Notes: a model not told the origin generated them from the letters alone. A stretch of 64,000 nt of DNA from SLRI01 sp964576715 (GCA_964576715.1 CAZNWE010000006.1:1-64000), one strand, 5' to 3'; shown: positions 18,014-26,829, counted from the first letter of the stretch. Numbers and translations: made by a program.

Positions 18014-18717
18014 GTGATCGGTGGCTGGGGCGAGGATGTCGGCGCCTTTCTGGTCTTCGTCCTGGCGCACCTCGTGCCGACCCGACCGGCGATCCGCCAG
18101 CGGCTCGCCGCCCGGCTCGACGAGCGGCGCTACCTGGCCGGCTACTCGCTGCTCTCGCCCGGCCTGCGCCACTGGCTGATCCCGGCCGCCGGCCGGGCGT
18201 CCCATGTCATGCGTTGGCCCGACGCTGCCTCGAGCTTTAGGGCCCGAACCTGGTGCTGCCGTTCATCGTGCTGCTGGTCGTCCGCGGCGTGCCGATCGCC
18301 AACCCCTTAGCGTTCGGCGGCAGGGCGGCGCCGGAGGCGCGAGCGGCGTTCGATCCGGCGCGGCCGCGGATCACCGCGGTCAGCCGCCACCCGCTCACGC
18401 TCGACATCGTGCTCTGGGCCGCAGCCCAGGTAGTGCCCAACGGCGACGCCGCGCATCGCCTGCTGTTCGGCCTCTTAGCACTCATCGGGGTGGTCGGCAT
18501 GGCAGTGCTGGATCGCCGGCGCCGGCGGCAGTGCGGGCCACAGGCCTTCGCGGCGCTGGCCGACAACCCGGCACTTCTCGGGCTTCCCGGGGGCGGCAGC
18601 CGAGCGTGGCGTGAGGCGTTCCCGCGCCTGCGGGTCGCCGTCGCGGCGCTCGGCTGCCGCGCGATCCCCGTCCTCCATCAGCTGCTGTTCGGCGTTTCAC
18701 CGCCGCCACCGCCCTGA
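18014..18717 (+). pseudogene. nnrU: NnrU-family membrane protein, frameshifted
   Basis: Two frames together read as one NnrU-like protein. Frame one, from about 18014 (GTG), gives GGWGEDVGAFLVFVLAHLV and the conserved block ERRYLAGYSLLSPGLRHWLI. Near 18225-18241 the frame is lost, and the second frame continues PNLVLPFIVLLVVRG, IANPLAFGG, FDPARPRITAVSRHPLTLDIVLWAAAQ and the typical family ending LHQLLFGVSPPPPP at 18717. A TAG at 18238-18240 sits in the second frame just before the join. NnrU proteins are multi-span membrane proteins linked to denitrification. Either a real frameshift with a small deletion or a sequencing error in a draft assembly would explain this. Confidence 0.75.
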
Positions 18718-19017
18718 CCGGCGCCGCACCGATCGCTTACGAGTCGCGGCGCCGGGTTCGGCCAGCGACCCGACGGACGAGGATGCCGCGAAGGTTCCGG
18801 TCTTCCGCTTGCCGGATCCGGGCTGTAGGGAGCACAATCGACGCGTGGGGGTACGGCGACGGGATCGTGCGGCGGGACGAGATGAGGGTATTGCCGCGGC
18901 GCAATTTCGCGCCAACGGCCTGCCCGGCCTCAGCGCTCATTTCGCGGTGCCGCCGTCAACTTCCCCACAGCTTCGTCGGCGCCAGGAAGCCGGAACCGAC
19001 CAACGTGTTTATTTCTT
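18718..19017. other. 300-bp gap with no gene seen
   Basis: Between the nnrU relic and tRNA-Lys. Short plus-strand frames exist, but none has family similarity or a convincing ribosome site. No repeat or strong hairpin was noticed. Confidence 0.4.
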
Positions 19018-19093
<76 letters not shown>

Positions 19094-19156
19094 CACGGCT
19101 GTGGACTTAGGGGGTCGGCCTGGGGGCGTCAAGCTTCGGGGGCGGCGCTTGGGACT

Positions 19157-19624
19157 TCAGCCGGCTTGGCTCGGCAGGCGGCCCTCAAGGACGTAGTGGA
19201 GGATGTCGACGACCTCGGCCGGGGTCCGGGTGACGGCGAGTGCGGCAGCGTCGACCTCCTTCAGGGCATGCTGCTGCTCGTCGCCGTGCATGACGATCAG
19301 CGCCTTGCCGAGGGCCGCCGCATAGCCGGCATCGAAGGCGGCGTTCCATTGCCGGTACTTGTCGGCGAAGCGGACGACCACGATGTCGGCCCGCTCGAGC
19401 AGGGACTTGGTGCGGATCGCGTTCAGCTTGGCGCCTTTGTGGTCGTGCCAGAACGTGTCCGGCTCGGGGCCGAGGATGGCGACACCGCAATTGTCGCTGG
19501 CGGCATGGTCGGTGACCGGGCCGGTGAAGGTGACGGCGAGGCCGCGGGCGCGGGCCGCGGCGACGATCGCCTGGCGCCAGTCGCTGTGGATCTCGCCGGC
19601 GAGATAGACCTGGAGCGGCTGCAT
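19157..19624 (-). CDS. ytoQ: YtoQ-family protein
   Basis: 155 aa, matching the YtoQ family along its length: QVYLAGEIHSDWRQAI at the N-terminus, VTFTGPVTDHAASDNCG, LNAIRTKSLLERADIVVVRF, YRQWNAAFDAGYAAALGKALI and a C-terminal HYVLEG. The fold is related to nucleoside 2-deoxyribosyltransferases, but the biochemical role is not established. The start at 19624 is chosen because AAGGAGA lies 6 nt upstream and the family begins there; a start at 19651 would add nine residues. It lies between two tRNA genes. Confidence 0.88.
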   Translation of the reverse strand: MQPLQVYLAGEIHSDWRQAIVAAARARGLAVTFTGPVTDHAASDNCGVAILGPEPDTFWHDHKGAKLNAIRTKSLLERADIVVVRFADKYRQWNAAFDAGYAAALGKALIVMHGDEQQHALKEVDAAALAVTRTPAEVVDILHYVLEGRLPSQAG

Positions 19625-19705
19625 TCGATGTCTCCTTGGGGTGTTCGGCACCGACGATAGGCCATTGCCAAAAGCGGCTGTTCGCGCCTATCAGAGGGTC
19701 GCGGT

Positions 19706-19780
19706 GCGGGCGTAGTTCAGAGGTAGAACGTCAGCTTCCCAAGCTGAATGTCGTGGGTTCGATTCCCATCGCCCGCTCCA
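19706..19780 (+). tRNA. tRNA-Gly (anticodon CCC)
   Basis: Acceptor GCGGGCG pairs with CGCCCGC; D arm GTTCAGAGGTAGAAC; anticodon stem TCAGC/GCTGA with loop TTCCCAA (anticodon CCC, codon GGG); T arm GTGGG-TTCGATT-CCCAT. Discriminator T and an encoded CCA end the gene. 75 nt. Confidence 0.95.
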
Positions 19781-20055
19781 ACAAATGCAAAGGCCTAAAA
19801 GCAGGTCGCCCGGCACGACGTCGAGACCTGCCGCCGGTTTGGCACTGGCGCCCGCGATCGAAAAGATCGATGCCCCATCCAAATGGGCCGCGCTACGCCC
19901 TGCAAATCGGCGTGACCTTGGTCTGGGCCGCTCTTGGGCAGAGAGCTTGTTCGCCATTGGAGCCGACGCCCCTTCGCCCCAACTCGATGACGTGGTCGTC
20001 GCCGGTGCGACGGTCCAGACAGCGCCAAGCGCGTTTGAGAAGTTCTCTCCGAGTG

Positions 20056-20320
20056 TCAACGGCTTGCGAGCCGCCCGACGAGGCGTTGGACGGTTGCGAC
20101 CACGAGCTTGGCAGTGCTGGTTTCGATCAGCCACTTGAAGTCCTTGGCCAAGCGACGGTCGCGACCGAGCCAGGCGAAGCCGCGTTCGATCGGCCAGCAT
20201 CGGGGCAAGCGATGCGAGCCCTCGGCATCGCGTGGCCGCTCGACGATCGCGAGGCGAAGCTCGTTTTGCGCGACGGCGCATTCAGTCTGGATGACGTTGT
20301 AGCCGCCATCGGCGAACACG
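20056..20320 (-). pseudogene. C-terminal remnant of an IS5-type transposase
   Basis: The minus-strand frame reads like the last 80 or so residues of an IS5-family DDE transposase: VFADGGYNV (second Asp region), LAIVERP, then LPRCWPIERGFAWLGRDRR (the conserved Glu region), LAKDFKWLIETSTA and a final helix ending RLVGRLASR. No N-terminal two thirds, start codon or inverted repeats are visible; upstream the frame runs into unrelated sequence before the ParA-like gene. It is an inactive relic, 276 bp downstream of tRNA-Gly. The 19781-20055 stretch between them holds no recognisable gene and may be further relic DNA. Confidence 0.75.
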
Positions 20321-20402
20321 AGGCCAAGCTGGCGACACCGGAAAACACGGTCGAGATCATCGTCGTGGCCGCCGCGAGACGGTAGCGGCAACGTCGCGCC
20401 GG

Positions 20403-21245
20403 TCAGCCGGATTGCGGCCGGCCGAGCAGGCGAAAGCCGGCGATCAGCGTCGCCAGGATGCCGCTGCCCCGTGGCTCGCGCGGCGGCAGCACCATGCGCG
20501 CCGGCTCGAGGGCGAGCGTCGCCGCCGCGTCGTCGGTGGCGGGACAAGCCTCGAGCAGCTTGTCGAGCACCCCGGCGACCGCGGCCAGCTCGCGAAACGC
20601 CGCGCTGCCCGGGGCATGGGCGCCGATCCACTGCCGGGCCGCGAACGCCGTCGCATGGCTCGCCCGTTGGGTGATGGGTGGGCTCACCTCGATCTCGAGG
20701 TCGCGCAGGGCACGCTGGATGGTCCGCCCCACGGCCGTTCGCTGGTCCACCCGATTGGGCACGAGCAGGCAGGCCGGCCGATTGTCGCGCAGCCGCTGCA
20801 CCCGCTTCAGGCGCTGCAGGGTCCTCGCCGTGGCGCGCAGATCGATCGCCGAGGGGGTCACCGGGATCAAGATGGCGTCGGCCAGGTGCAGCACGACATC
20901 GAAGCCGGGGCCGAGCTGCGGTGGCATGTCGATGACGATCCGCGCCTGCCGCGCGGTCAGGCGGTGGATCCGCTCGGCCCAGCCGAGGCCGGCATCGAGC
21001 ACCGGCCAGGCCTCGACGCTGAGGCCGGCCGGATGACCGTCCGGGTCACTCCCGTCGAGCCAAGCCGCCGCCGTGCCTTGCGGATCGGCGTCGACCAGCA
21101 CCGCCCGGCCATGATCGCGGGCGGCGAAGCAGGCGAGGTTGACGGCGAGCGTGCTCTTGCCGGTGCCGCCTTTCAGGTTGGCGACAGCGACTGTCCGGGC
21201 GGCCGGCAGCTCGCCCGGGCCCGAGCCACTCGGGGCCGCGCCCAT
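20403..21245 (-). CDS. ParA/MinD-family ATPase
   Basis: 280 aa. The deviant Walker A KGGTGKST (residues 25-32), VDADPQGTAAAW and IVIDMPPQLG place it in the ParA/MinD superfamily of dimerising ATPases that position cargo on the nucleoid or membrane. The C-terminal third (residues about 215-280) is Ala/Pro/Arg-rich with a short hydrophobic end (GILATLIAGFRLLG) that might act as a membrane-targeting helix. There is no parB or parS nearby, so chromosome or plasmid partition is unlikely. The gene upstream, 16 bp away, encodes a bactofilin, which suggests the pair organises or positions a bactofilin structure. Confidence 0.88.
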   Translation of the reverse strand: MGAAPSGSGPGELPAARTVAVANLKGGTGKSTLAVNLACFAARDHGRAVLVDADPQGTAAAWLDGSDPDGHPAGLSVEAWPVLDAGLGWAERIHRLTARQARIVIDMPPQLGPGFDVVLHLADAILIPVTPSAIDLRATARTLQRLKRVQRLRDNRPACLLVPNRVDQRTAVGRTIQRALRDLEIEVSPPITQRASHATAFAARQWIGAHAPGSAAFRELAAVAGVLDKLLEACPATDDAAATLALEPARMVLPPREPRGSGILATLIAGFRLLGRPQSG

Positions 21246-21261
21246 CCGGGGTCCCGGCCGC

Positions 21262-21744
21262 TCAGCGCTTGGCGTCGAGCATGGTGAGCTGACCGCCGAG
21301 CTTGCCGCCGCGCTCGACCTCGAGCTCGCCGTAGCGGATGGTGCCGGTGACCCGGCCCGTGGCGCGGATCAAGAGCCGCCCGCGGACGGTGAGCTCGCCC
21401 TCGTAGGTGCCGCTGATCTCGGCCTCGTCGACCTCGGCCTTGCCGTCGGTGAACCTGCCGGTCTCGGTGATCTCGATCGCCCGGGTCTTGTTGAGGACGA
21501 CCTTGACCATGCCCTCGACGACCAGCCGGTCGCAGGCGGTGATCTCGCCGGCGAGGCTGATGCCCTGGCCGACGATCAGCTTCTGGCCGTGCCCCGCCTC
21601 GGCGTCGGCCGCAGCCGGACCGACGACGGTCGACCGCCCGGGCGTGGCAGGGCTCGGCTTGAACAAGCCGGTGGCCGGCGTGACCGCCGTCTCGGTGGCG
21701 GGTTCAGCGTCGGTCGCGGTCGAATCCTTGCGGGTCAGCAGCAT
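21262..21744 (-). CDS. Bactofilin (polymer-forming cytoskeletal protein)
   Basis: 160 aa. The central right-handed beta-helix repeats are visible as alternating hydrophobic/Gly steps: GISLAGEITACDRLVVEGMV, ITETGRFTDGKAEVDEAEISG, YEGELTVRGRLLIRATGRVTG, then IRYGELEVERGGKLGGQL. Disordered Ser/Thr/Pro-rich N-terminal 60 residues and a short C-terminal tail flank the core, as in other bactofilins. These proteins self-assemble without nucleotide and localise cell-wall or stalk machinery. It is transcribed before the ParA-like gene and probably co-transcribed with it. Confidence 0.9.
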   Translation of the reverse strand: MLLTRKDSTATDAEPATETAVTPATGLFKPSPATPGRSTVVGPAAADAEAGHGQKLIVGQGISLAGEITACDRLVVEGMVKVVLNKTRAIEITETGRFTDGKAEVDEAEISGTYEGELTVRGRLLIRATGRVTGTIRYGELEVERGGKLGGQLTMLDAKR

Positions 21745-21851
21745 CGATGTCCCCTCGTGCCGATGGTCGGTTCACGTCGAGGGTGACATAGGGCGCCGGA
21801 CCATTTCGCGTCAAGGTTGATTTTATGCGTTGCCGCTCGCGCCAACGAAAA

Positions 21852-21877
21852 CCCGCCCGGACAACCGTCCGGACGGG
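21852..21877 (-). terminator. Intrinsic terminator
   Basis: Inverted repeat with 11-bp arms and one mismatch around a 4-nt loop (CCCGCCCGGAC / GTCCGGACGGG). On the minus strand it is followed by GTTTTCG. It lies 25 bp past the stop of the gene at 21903-22232 and would end that transcript; the short T run makes it moderately convincing. Confidence 0.6.
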
Positions 21878-21902
21878 CCTTTCGCACAATCTGTCGCCGT
21901 GG

Positions 21903-22232
21903 TCAGCGGCGATGCGCGTTGACGAAGTAGGAGGGGAAGAGGCTGTCGGCACGGCCGGTGAGCAGCACCGCCCGCTCGATCTCCCGGCGGCCGACGCCCA
22001 GTTCACGGCCTTCGGCCTGGGCATAGCGGATCAACGCATCGCGCTCGGCCTGGCGGCGCGCCAGGCCCGCGATGAACCGTCCGGGGGCGTGAAAGACGGC
22101 GCCCCCGAGTTGGCGCCAGAAGCCGGGCTGCGCGGTGGTGCGCGGCGCCAAATCGGCCGCCCGGGGATCGGCCGTCCGGGCGACGGCGCCGATGAGGGTG
22201 TTGCCGAGGCGGGTGGCAAGGTCGGTGGTCAT
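21903..22232 (-). CDS. Small hypothetical protein, possibly DUF1127-like at the C-terminus
   Basis: 109 aa from ATG at 22232 (the frame is open back to 22385). The C-terminal half (RQAERDALIRYAQAEGRELGVGRREIERAV) loosely resembles the DUF1127 motif of small alphaproteobacterial proteins with Arg-rich helices and a GLSRxEI-like element. The N-terminal half is Ala/Arg-rich with no clear domain. The start is uncertain because no good ribosome site is seen. A terminator follows directly, which supports a real transcribed gene. DUF1127 proteins in other alphaproteobacteria can bind RNA; that role is only a possibility here. Confidence 0.5.
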   Translation of the reverse strand: MTTDLATRLGNTLIGAVARTADPRAADLAPRTTAQPGFWRQLGGAVFHAPGRFIAGLARRQAERDALIRYAQAEGRELGVGRREIERAVLLTGRADSLFPSYFVNAHRR

Positions 22233-22455
22233 GGCTCGATAGCTTTGCGACAGGGTTGCTCGGACCACGCATATGGCCCTGCGCCCCAGCCGCTCGACAT
22301 CGCGAATGAGAAGCTTTCTTGCGCCGCCGCGACATGCTTCGCGAGCCTGCCCGACTTCGTTGTGAAGTTGTTTTAAATCAAGCACTTGTTCCTAGAAAGC
22401 GGGGTGCCGGCAGTGTTGCATTCTTGCCTGATTGCCCACGCGGAACGCGCCGTCG

Positions 22456-23556
22456 CTAGGCGATGCGGGGCGCCCGCGCCGGCCCGGCAGACAGCAGCGG
22501 GTCGGCGCCGTGGCCGGGTGTCCGAGCCGCTGGCCCGGCGCCGCCGTCGGCCGCGGCTCGGCCACGCCGCCAGTCGCCCGGCGGCACGCCGGTGAGCTTC
22601 TTGAACGTCCGGCTGAACGCGGCCTCTGACTCGTAGCCGACGCGGTGCGCCACCGCCGCCACGGTCAACGCCCGGTCGGCGAGCAGCTTCGCGGCCAGCT
22701 GCATCCGCCAGAGTGCGAGGTACTGCATCGGCGGGCAGCCGACCCGCGCTGCGAACCGTGCCGCCAGCACCGTTCGCGACACGCCCGCCGCCCGTGCCAG
22801 CTCTTCAAGCGTCCACGGCCGCTGCGGCTCGCCGTGCAGCAGGCCGAGGGCGCGGCCGACCGCCGGGTCGGCGAGCCCGCCGAGCCAGCCGCTCCCATTG
22901 GCCTGACCGCTCGCCAGGTGGCGGCGGATCACCTCGACGAACAACAGCTCGCTCAAGCGCAGGCGCAGCCCCTCGCCGCCGGCGTGCTCACGCTCTGCCT
23001 CCTCTAGGGTCAGGTCGATCAGCCGGGCGAGGAGGTCGGGCCCGCCGTCATCGTGGCGCCGAATGTGCAGCAACCGCGGCAGGGCTGCCAGCAGCGGATT
23101 GAACGGCCGCGTGTCGCAGCCGAGATAGCCGCAGGCATAGCGGGTCCGCGCCGCCCCACCGCCGCCCTCCTCGACGACGAAGGGCAACCGGCCGGCCGCC
23201 ATCTCGCGCAGGAACGCCACCGTCGCCGGGCCGTCGAACTCGGGCGGCTGGTCCAGGGCGCTCGCCATCAGGTGCGGGTCGCCATGCGCGATCAAGAGGA
23301 CGTCGCCTGCCGCGAACCGTGCTCGGAACCCCTCCGGCATGACCACCCAGCCCTCGCCGTCGAGAATGATGTGATAGGAGACGACGTGCTGCGCCCCGGG
23401 CAGGACGATCGATGCGTACTCGGCCACTGGCGGCACCTCGACACCCCAGGGGTCCGAGGCGTCGACGACGAAGAACAGCGCCCCGGTCAGCCGCACCGTG
23501 CGCAGCACGTCGGAGAGCGGGTCGATCCTTGAGGTCGGGGACGCTGGAGCAGGCAT
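22456..23556 (-). CDS. AraC-family transcriptional regulator with cupin sensor domain
   Basis: About 366 aa. The N-terminal half (IDPLSDVLRTVRLTGALFF, GWVVMPEGFRARFAAGDVLLIAHGD) is the cupin-type AraC_binding domain. The C-terminal half has two helix-turn-helix motifs (WTLEELARAAGVSRTVLAARF and LTVAAVAHRVGYESEAAFSRTFKKLTGVPPGDWR), followed by a Gly/Ala/Pro-rich tail. ATGs at 23601 and 23634 are alternative starts. It is divergent from the methyltransferase gene (start 23673), the usual arrangement when an AraC protein controls its neighbour. The ligand is unknown. Confidence 0.88.
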   Translation of the reverse strand: MPAPASPTSRIDPLSDVLRTVRLTGALFFVVDASDPWGVEVPPVAEYASIVLPGAQHVVSYHIILDGEGWVVMPEGFRARFAAGDVLLIAHGDPHLMASALDQPPEFDGPATVAFLREMAAGRLPFVVEEGGGGAARTRYACGYLGCDTRPFNPLLAALPRLLHIRRHDDGGPDLLARLIDLTLEEAEREHAGGEGLRLRLSELLFVEVIRRHLASGQANGSGWLGGLADPAVGRALGLLHGEPQRPWTLEELARAAGVSRTVLAARFAARVGCPPMQYLALWRMQLAAKLLADRALTVAAVAHRVGYESEAAFSRTFKKLTGVPPGDWRRGRAAADGGAGPAARTPGHGADPLLSAGPARAPRIA

Positions 23557-23672
23557 TCCGGACGGCCGGGCATGGGCTCGGTGTGTCAACGGTAAGAGCA
23601 TAGTCGAACCCGGGCGCCGCTGCCACTGCGGCAAGCCCTGTCCCGTTCAGACGAGCGAAGGGAGATCAAGCC

Positions 23673-24470
23673 ATGGCGACGGTGATCGAGCAGCACGAGC
23701 CGGCCGAGGTCTACGACCGGTGCTTCGTCCCTGCCCTCTTCGCCCACTGGGGCCCGGTGGTCGCCGCCGCCGCCGGGATCCACCCGGGCGAGCGTGTGCT
23801 CGACGTCGCCTGCGGTACCGGGGCGTTGACGCTGGCGGCAGCCGAGCGCGCCGGACCGGAAGGCTCGGTGGTCGGGCTCGATGTCAACCCGGCGATGCTC
23901 GCCGTGGCCCGGCGCAAGCCGGCCCCGATCGAGTGGTGCGAGGCCCCGGCCGAGGCGCTGCCGTTCGCCGACGCGGACTTCGATGCCGTGGTCAGCCAGT
24001 TCGGGATGATGTTCTTCACCGACCGCGTGGCAGCGCTCGGCGAGATGTGGCGCGTGCTCCGCCCCGGCGGCCGGCTCGCGGTCGCGGTGTTCGACACGAT
24101 CGAGCAGGCACCGGGTTATGCGGCACTCGCCGGGCTCCTCGACGAGCAGTTCGGCCAGGACGTGGGTGATTCGCTCAGAGCCCCGTTCGCGCTCGGCGAC
24201 AGCGCGCAGCTCCTGGCCTCGGCCGCGGCGGCAGGCATCGCCGGTGCCGCGGTGTCGAGAGAGCAGGGCAGCGTGCGGTTCGCCTCGATCGAGGCGCTGG
24301 TATCGACCGAGCGGGCCTGCATCTGGACGCTCGGCGGCCTTCTCGACGAGGCCCAGTTCGCCGAGCTGCGGCGCGCTGCCCCGGGTGTGTTGCAGCCGTT
24401 CGTCGCTGCCGACGGCAGCGTCTCGTTCGCCACGCCCGCCCTCGTCCTGACCGCGAGCCGCCCCGCCTGA
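23673..24470 (+). CDS. Class I SAM-dependent methyltransferase
   Basis: 265 aa. SAM-binding motif I VLDVACGTGALTL (residues 43-55), acidic end of strand 2 (VGLDVNPAML), motif II ADFDAVVSQFGMMFF and motif III LRPGGRLAVAVFD give the UbiE/COQ5-like Rossmann fold. The C-terminal third carries no recognisable substrate domain. GAAGGGAG lies 8-15 nt before the ATG. It is divergent from the AraC regulator and convergent with metY. The acceptor is unknown; a small molecule is likelier than DNA or RNA. Confidence 0.88.
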   Translation: MATVIEQHEPAEVYDRCFVPALFAHWGPVVAAAAGIHPGERVLDVACGTGALTLAAAERAGPEGSVVGLDVNPAMLAVARRKPAPIEWCEAPAEALPFADADFDAVVSQFGMMFFTDRVAALGEMWRVLRPGGRLAVAVFDTIEQAPGYAALAGLLDEQFGQDVGDSLRAPFALGDSAQLLASAAAAGIAGAAVSREQGSVRFASIEALVSTERACIWTLGGLLDEAQFAELRRAAPGVLQPFVAADGSVSFATPALVLTASRPA

Positions 24471-24498
24471 GCGGCATCCGGGCGGTGCGGCTCAGGCG
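24464..24498. terminator. Possible bidirectional hairpin between convergent genes
   Basis: A perfect 9-bp inverted repeat, CGCCTGAGC at 24464-24472 and GCTCAGGCG at 24490-24498, with a 17-nt loop. Its arms contain both stop codons: TGA of the methyltransferase gene and the TCA complement of metY's stop. No T run follows on either strand, so termination is possible but not proven. Confidence 0.35.
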
Positions 24499-25775
24499 GC
24501 GGCCAGCGCCTGGTCGAGGTCCTTGATGATGTCGTCGACCGTCTCGATGCCGACCGAGAGACGGATGACGTCCGGCCCGGCGCCGGCGGCGATCTGCTGC
24601 TCCTGGCTGAGCTGCCGGTGCGTCGTCGAGGACGGGTGGATGATCAGCGTCCGCGTGTCGCCGATATTGGCGACATGGCTGATCATCTGACAGTTGTCGA
24701 CGACCTTGACCCCCATGTCGTAGCCGCCCGTGACCCCGAAGGTGAAGAGGGCTCCGAGGCCCCGCGGGCAGTACTTGTCGACCAGCGGCGTCTTGTTCTG
24801 CGGCAGGCGGGCGTAGGAGACCCAGGCCACCTTGGGGTGGTTGTCGAGCCAGGCCGCCACCTTGTCGGCATTGGCGACGTGCCGGTCCATCCTGAGCGGC
24901 AGGGTCTCGACGCCCTGCAGGAACATGAAGGCGTTGAACGGCGAGAGTGCCGGCCCCATGTCGCGCAGGCCGATCGCCTTGTTGCGCACGGTCAAGGCCA
25001 GATTGCCGAAGGTCTCGTGGAAGCGGAGCCCGTGATAGGCGGCACAGGGCTCGGTCATGTGCGGGAACTTGCCCGAGGCGGACCAGTCGAACGTGCCGCC
25101 TTCGACGATGATCCCGCCGATCGAGTTGCCCTGCCCACCGATATACTTGGTGAGCGAGTGGACGACGATGTCCGCCCCCCACTTCAATGGCTGGCAGAGA
25201 TAGGGGGTGGGGCAGGTGTTGTCGACGACGAGCGGGATGCCGGCGGCGTGTGCGATTTCGGCAATGGCCTCGATGTCGGCGACGATGCCGTCGGGGTTCG
25301 AGGCGCTCTCGATGAAGACGGCCTTGGTCTGGCCGTCGATCGCCCGGGCGAAGTTCTCGGGCTCGCGTGGGTCGACGTAAGACACTCGCCAGTCGAACTG
25401 CGGGAAGGTCTGCTTCATCTGGCTGATCGACCCGCCATAGAGCTTGGTCGAGGCCACGATATTGTCGCCCGGGCTCATCAGGTTGAGGAAGGTGAGGAAC
25501 TGCGCCGCGTGGCCGGAGGCCGTGGCACAGGCCGCAGTGCCACCCTCGAGGGCGGCGATCCGCTCCTCGAGCACCGACACCGTCGGGTTGGTGAGACGCG
25601 AGTAGATATTGCCGAACTGCTGCAGGTTGAACAGCGATGCCGCGTGGTCGACATCGTCGAAGACGAAGGACGTGGTCTGGTAGATCGGCGTCGCCCGAGC
25701 CCCCGTGGTCGGGTCCGGGGCGGCGCCGGCATGGACCGCCAGGGTTTCGAAGCCGTAGGTCGGTTGCTCGCTCAC
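24492..25775 (-). CDS. metY: O-acetylhomoserine sulfhydrylase (MetY-type)
   Basis: 427 aa PLP enzyme of the Cys/Met metabolism family, making homocysteine (or methionine from methanethiol) from O-acetylhomoserine. Signatures are PIYQTTSFVFDD, YSRLTNPTVSVLEERIAALEGG, DNTCPTPYLCQP and the PLP-lysine motif HSLTKYIGGQGNSIGG (Lys near residue 210). The C-terminus has ANIGDTRTLIIHPSSTTHRQL and RLSVGIE. Length and the insertion after the lysine motif (a FPHMTEPCAAYHG-type loop) fit MetY better than MetB/MetC or MetZ. No SAM-II riboswitch was seen upstream. Confidence 0.93.
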   Translation of the reverse strand: MSEQPTYGFETLAVHAGAAPDPTTGARATPIYQTTSFVFDDVDHAASLFNLQQFGNIYSRLTNPTVSVLEERIAALEGGTAACATASGHAAQFLTFLNLMSPGDNIVASTKLYGGSISQMKQTFPQFDWRVSYVDPREPENFARAIDGQTKAVFIESASNPDGIVADIEAIAEIAHAAGIPLVVDNTCPTPYLCQPLKWGADIVVHSLTKYIGGQGNSIGGIIVEGGTFDWSASGKFPHMTEPCAAYHGLRFHETFGNLALTVRNKAIGLRDMGPALSPFNAFMFLQGVETLPLRMDRHVANADKVAAWLDNHPKVAWVSYARLPQNKTPLVDKYCPRGLGALFTFGVTGGYDMGVKVVDNCQMISHVANIGDTRTLIIHPSSTTHRQLSQEQQIAAGAGPDVIRLSVGIETVDDIIKDLDQALAAA

Positions 25776-25937
25776 GCGTCGTTCTCCTTGCTCCCAGGCG
25801 CCCGCTTCAGGGCCTCGACCGTTGGTGGCTGGACACTACCGCGAATGGCGTATGACGGGAAACAGGCGATGCGCTGGACCATCCACCTGCCCTGCCTCTA
25901 GGCTGCAGTGCTGCCGAGCCCTGAGGGAGGAAGCCTG

Positions 25938-26819
25938 ATGACCACCGTTGATTGCGTGCTCGACGCCAAGGCCGCGGTTGGCGAGGCGGCGATGTGGGAC
26001 GAGCCCGAGGCCAGGCTCTGGTGGGTCGACATCGACAGCCGCCAGCTGCAGCGCTTCGACCCCGCCACCGGGGCGAACGAGAGCTGGACCATGCCGTCGC
26101 GGATCGGCTGCTTCGTCTTCCGCGAGACGGGCGGCCTCGTCGTCGCCCTCGAGACCGGCTTCGCCTTCTTCGACCCTGCCTCCGGCGCGCTCGAGCCCAT
26201 CGCCGACCCCGAGGCCGACAAGCCCGACAACCGCTTCAACGACGGCACCCCCGATCCCGCGGGACGGTTCATGGCCGGCACCATGCCCTTGGGCGAGCGG
26301 CTGCCGGTGGCCGCGATCTGGCGGCTGGACAACGATCTTCAGGTCGACAAGCTGGTCGACGGCCTCAAGGTCTCGAACGGCATGGCCTTCAGCCCCGACG
26401 GCCGCACCTTCTACTGGTCCGATTCCGACCCCTCGGTGCAGACCATCTGGCAGGCGAGCTACGACGCCGACAGCGGGGCGATGGGCGAGCGGCGGGTTTT
26501 CGCCACCACCAACGACCTCGCCGGCCGGCCCGATGGCGGCACCATCGACGCCGACGGCGGCTACTGGATGGCCGGCGTCGGCGGCTGGCAGCTCGTCCGC
26601 TTCACGCCTGACGGCAAGGTCGACCGGATCATCGACGTCCCGGCCGAGAAGCCATCGAAGATCGCCTTCGGCGGCAAGGACCTGGATACGCTCTACGTCA
26701 CCACCATCGGCAGCAGCCCGACACCCGGCACGGAAAGCCGCCAGCCCCAGGCCGGCGGCCTCTTCGCGCTCCGCGTGCCGGGCATCAAGGGGCTGCCGGT
26801 CTGGCGCTTTTCGGGCTGA
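25938..26819 (+). CDS. SMP-30/gluconolactonase family protein
   Basis: 293 aa beta-propeller lactonase. The metal-ligand Glu is in AAVGEAAMWD, the DxxNRFNDGTPDPAGRFMAGTM block supplies Asn and neighbours, SNGMAFSPDGRTFYWSDS carries the second Asn, and GGTIDADGGYW supplies the Asp of the calcium site. Likely hydrolyses a sugar or aromatic lactone. GGGAGG at 25925-25930 fixes the start at 25938 over an in-frame upstream codon at 25908. The recX gene follows after 10 bp. Confidence 0.9.
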   Translation: MTTVDCVLDAKAAVGEAAMWDEPEARLWWVDIDSRQLQRFDPATGANESWTMPSRIGCFVFRETGGLVVALETGFAFFDPASGALEPIADPEADKPDNRFNDGTPDPAGRFMAGTMPLGERLPVAAIWRLDNDLQVDKLVDGLKVSNGMAFSPDGRTFYWSDSDPSVQTIWQASYDADSGAMGERRVFATTNDLAGRPDGGTIDADGGYWMAGVGGWQLVRFTPDGKVDRIIDVPAEKPSKIAFGGKDLDTLYVTTIGSSPTPGTESRQPQAGGLFALRVPGIKGLPVWRFSG

Positions 26820-26829
26820 GTGCTCGGCG

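Noticed and set aside
19706..19780. tRNA-Gly as an integration site of a present island
   Set aside because: No integrase and no partial tRNA repeat were seen; only a transposase relic lies downstream.
20403..21245. ParA as a plasmid or chromosome partition gene
   Set aside because: No parB, parS or replication gene nearby; the bactofilin neighbour suggests a different cargo.
25776..25937. SAM-II or other riboswitch before metY
   Set aside because: No SAM-II-like core or pseudoknot was recognisable on the minus strand upstream of metY.
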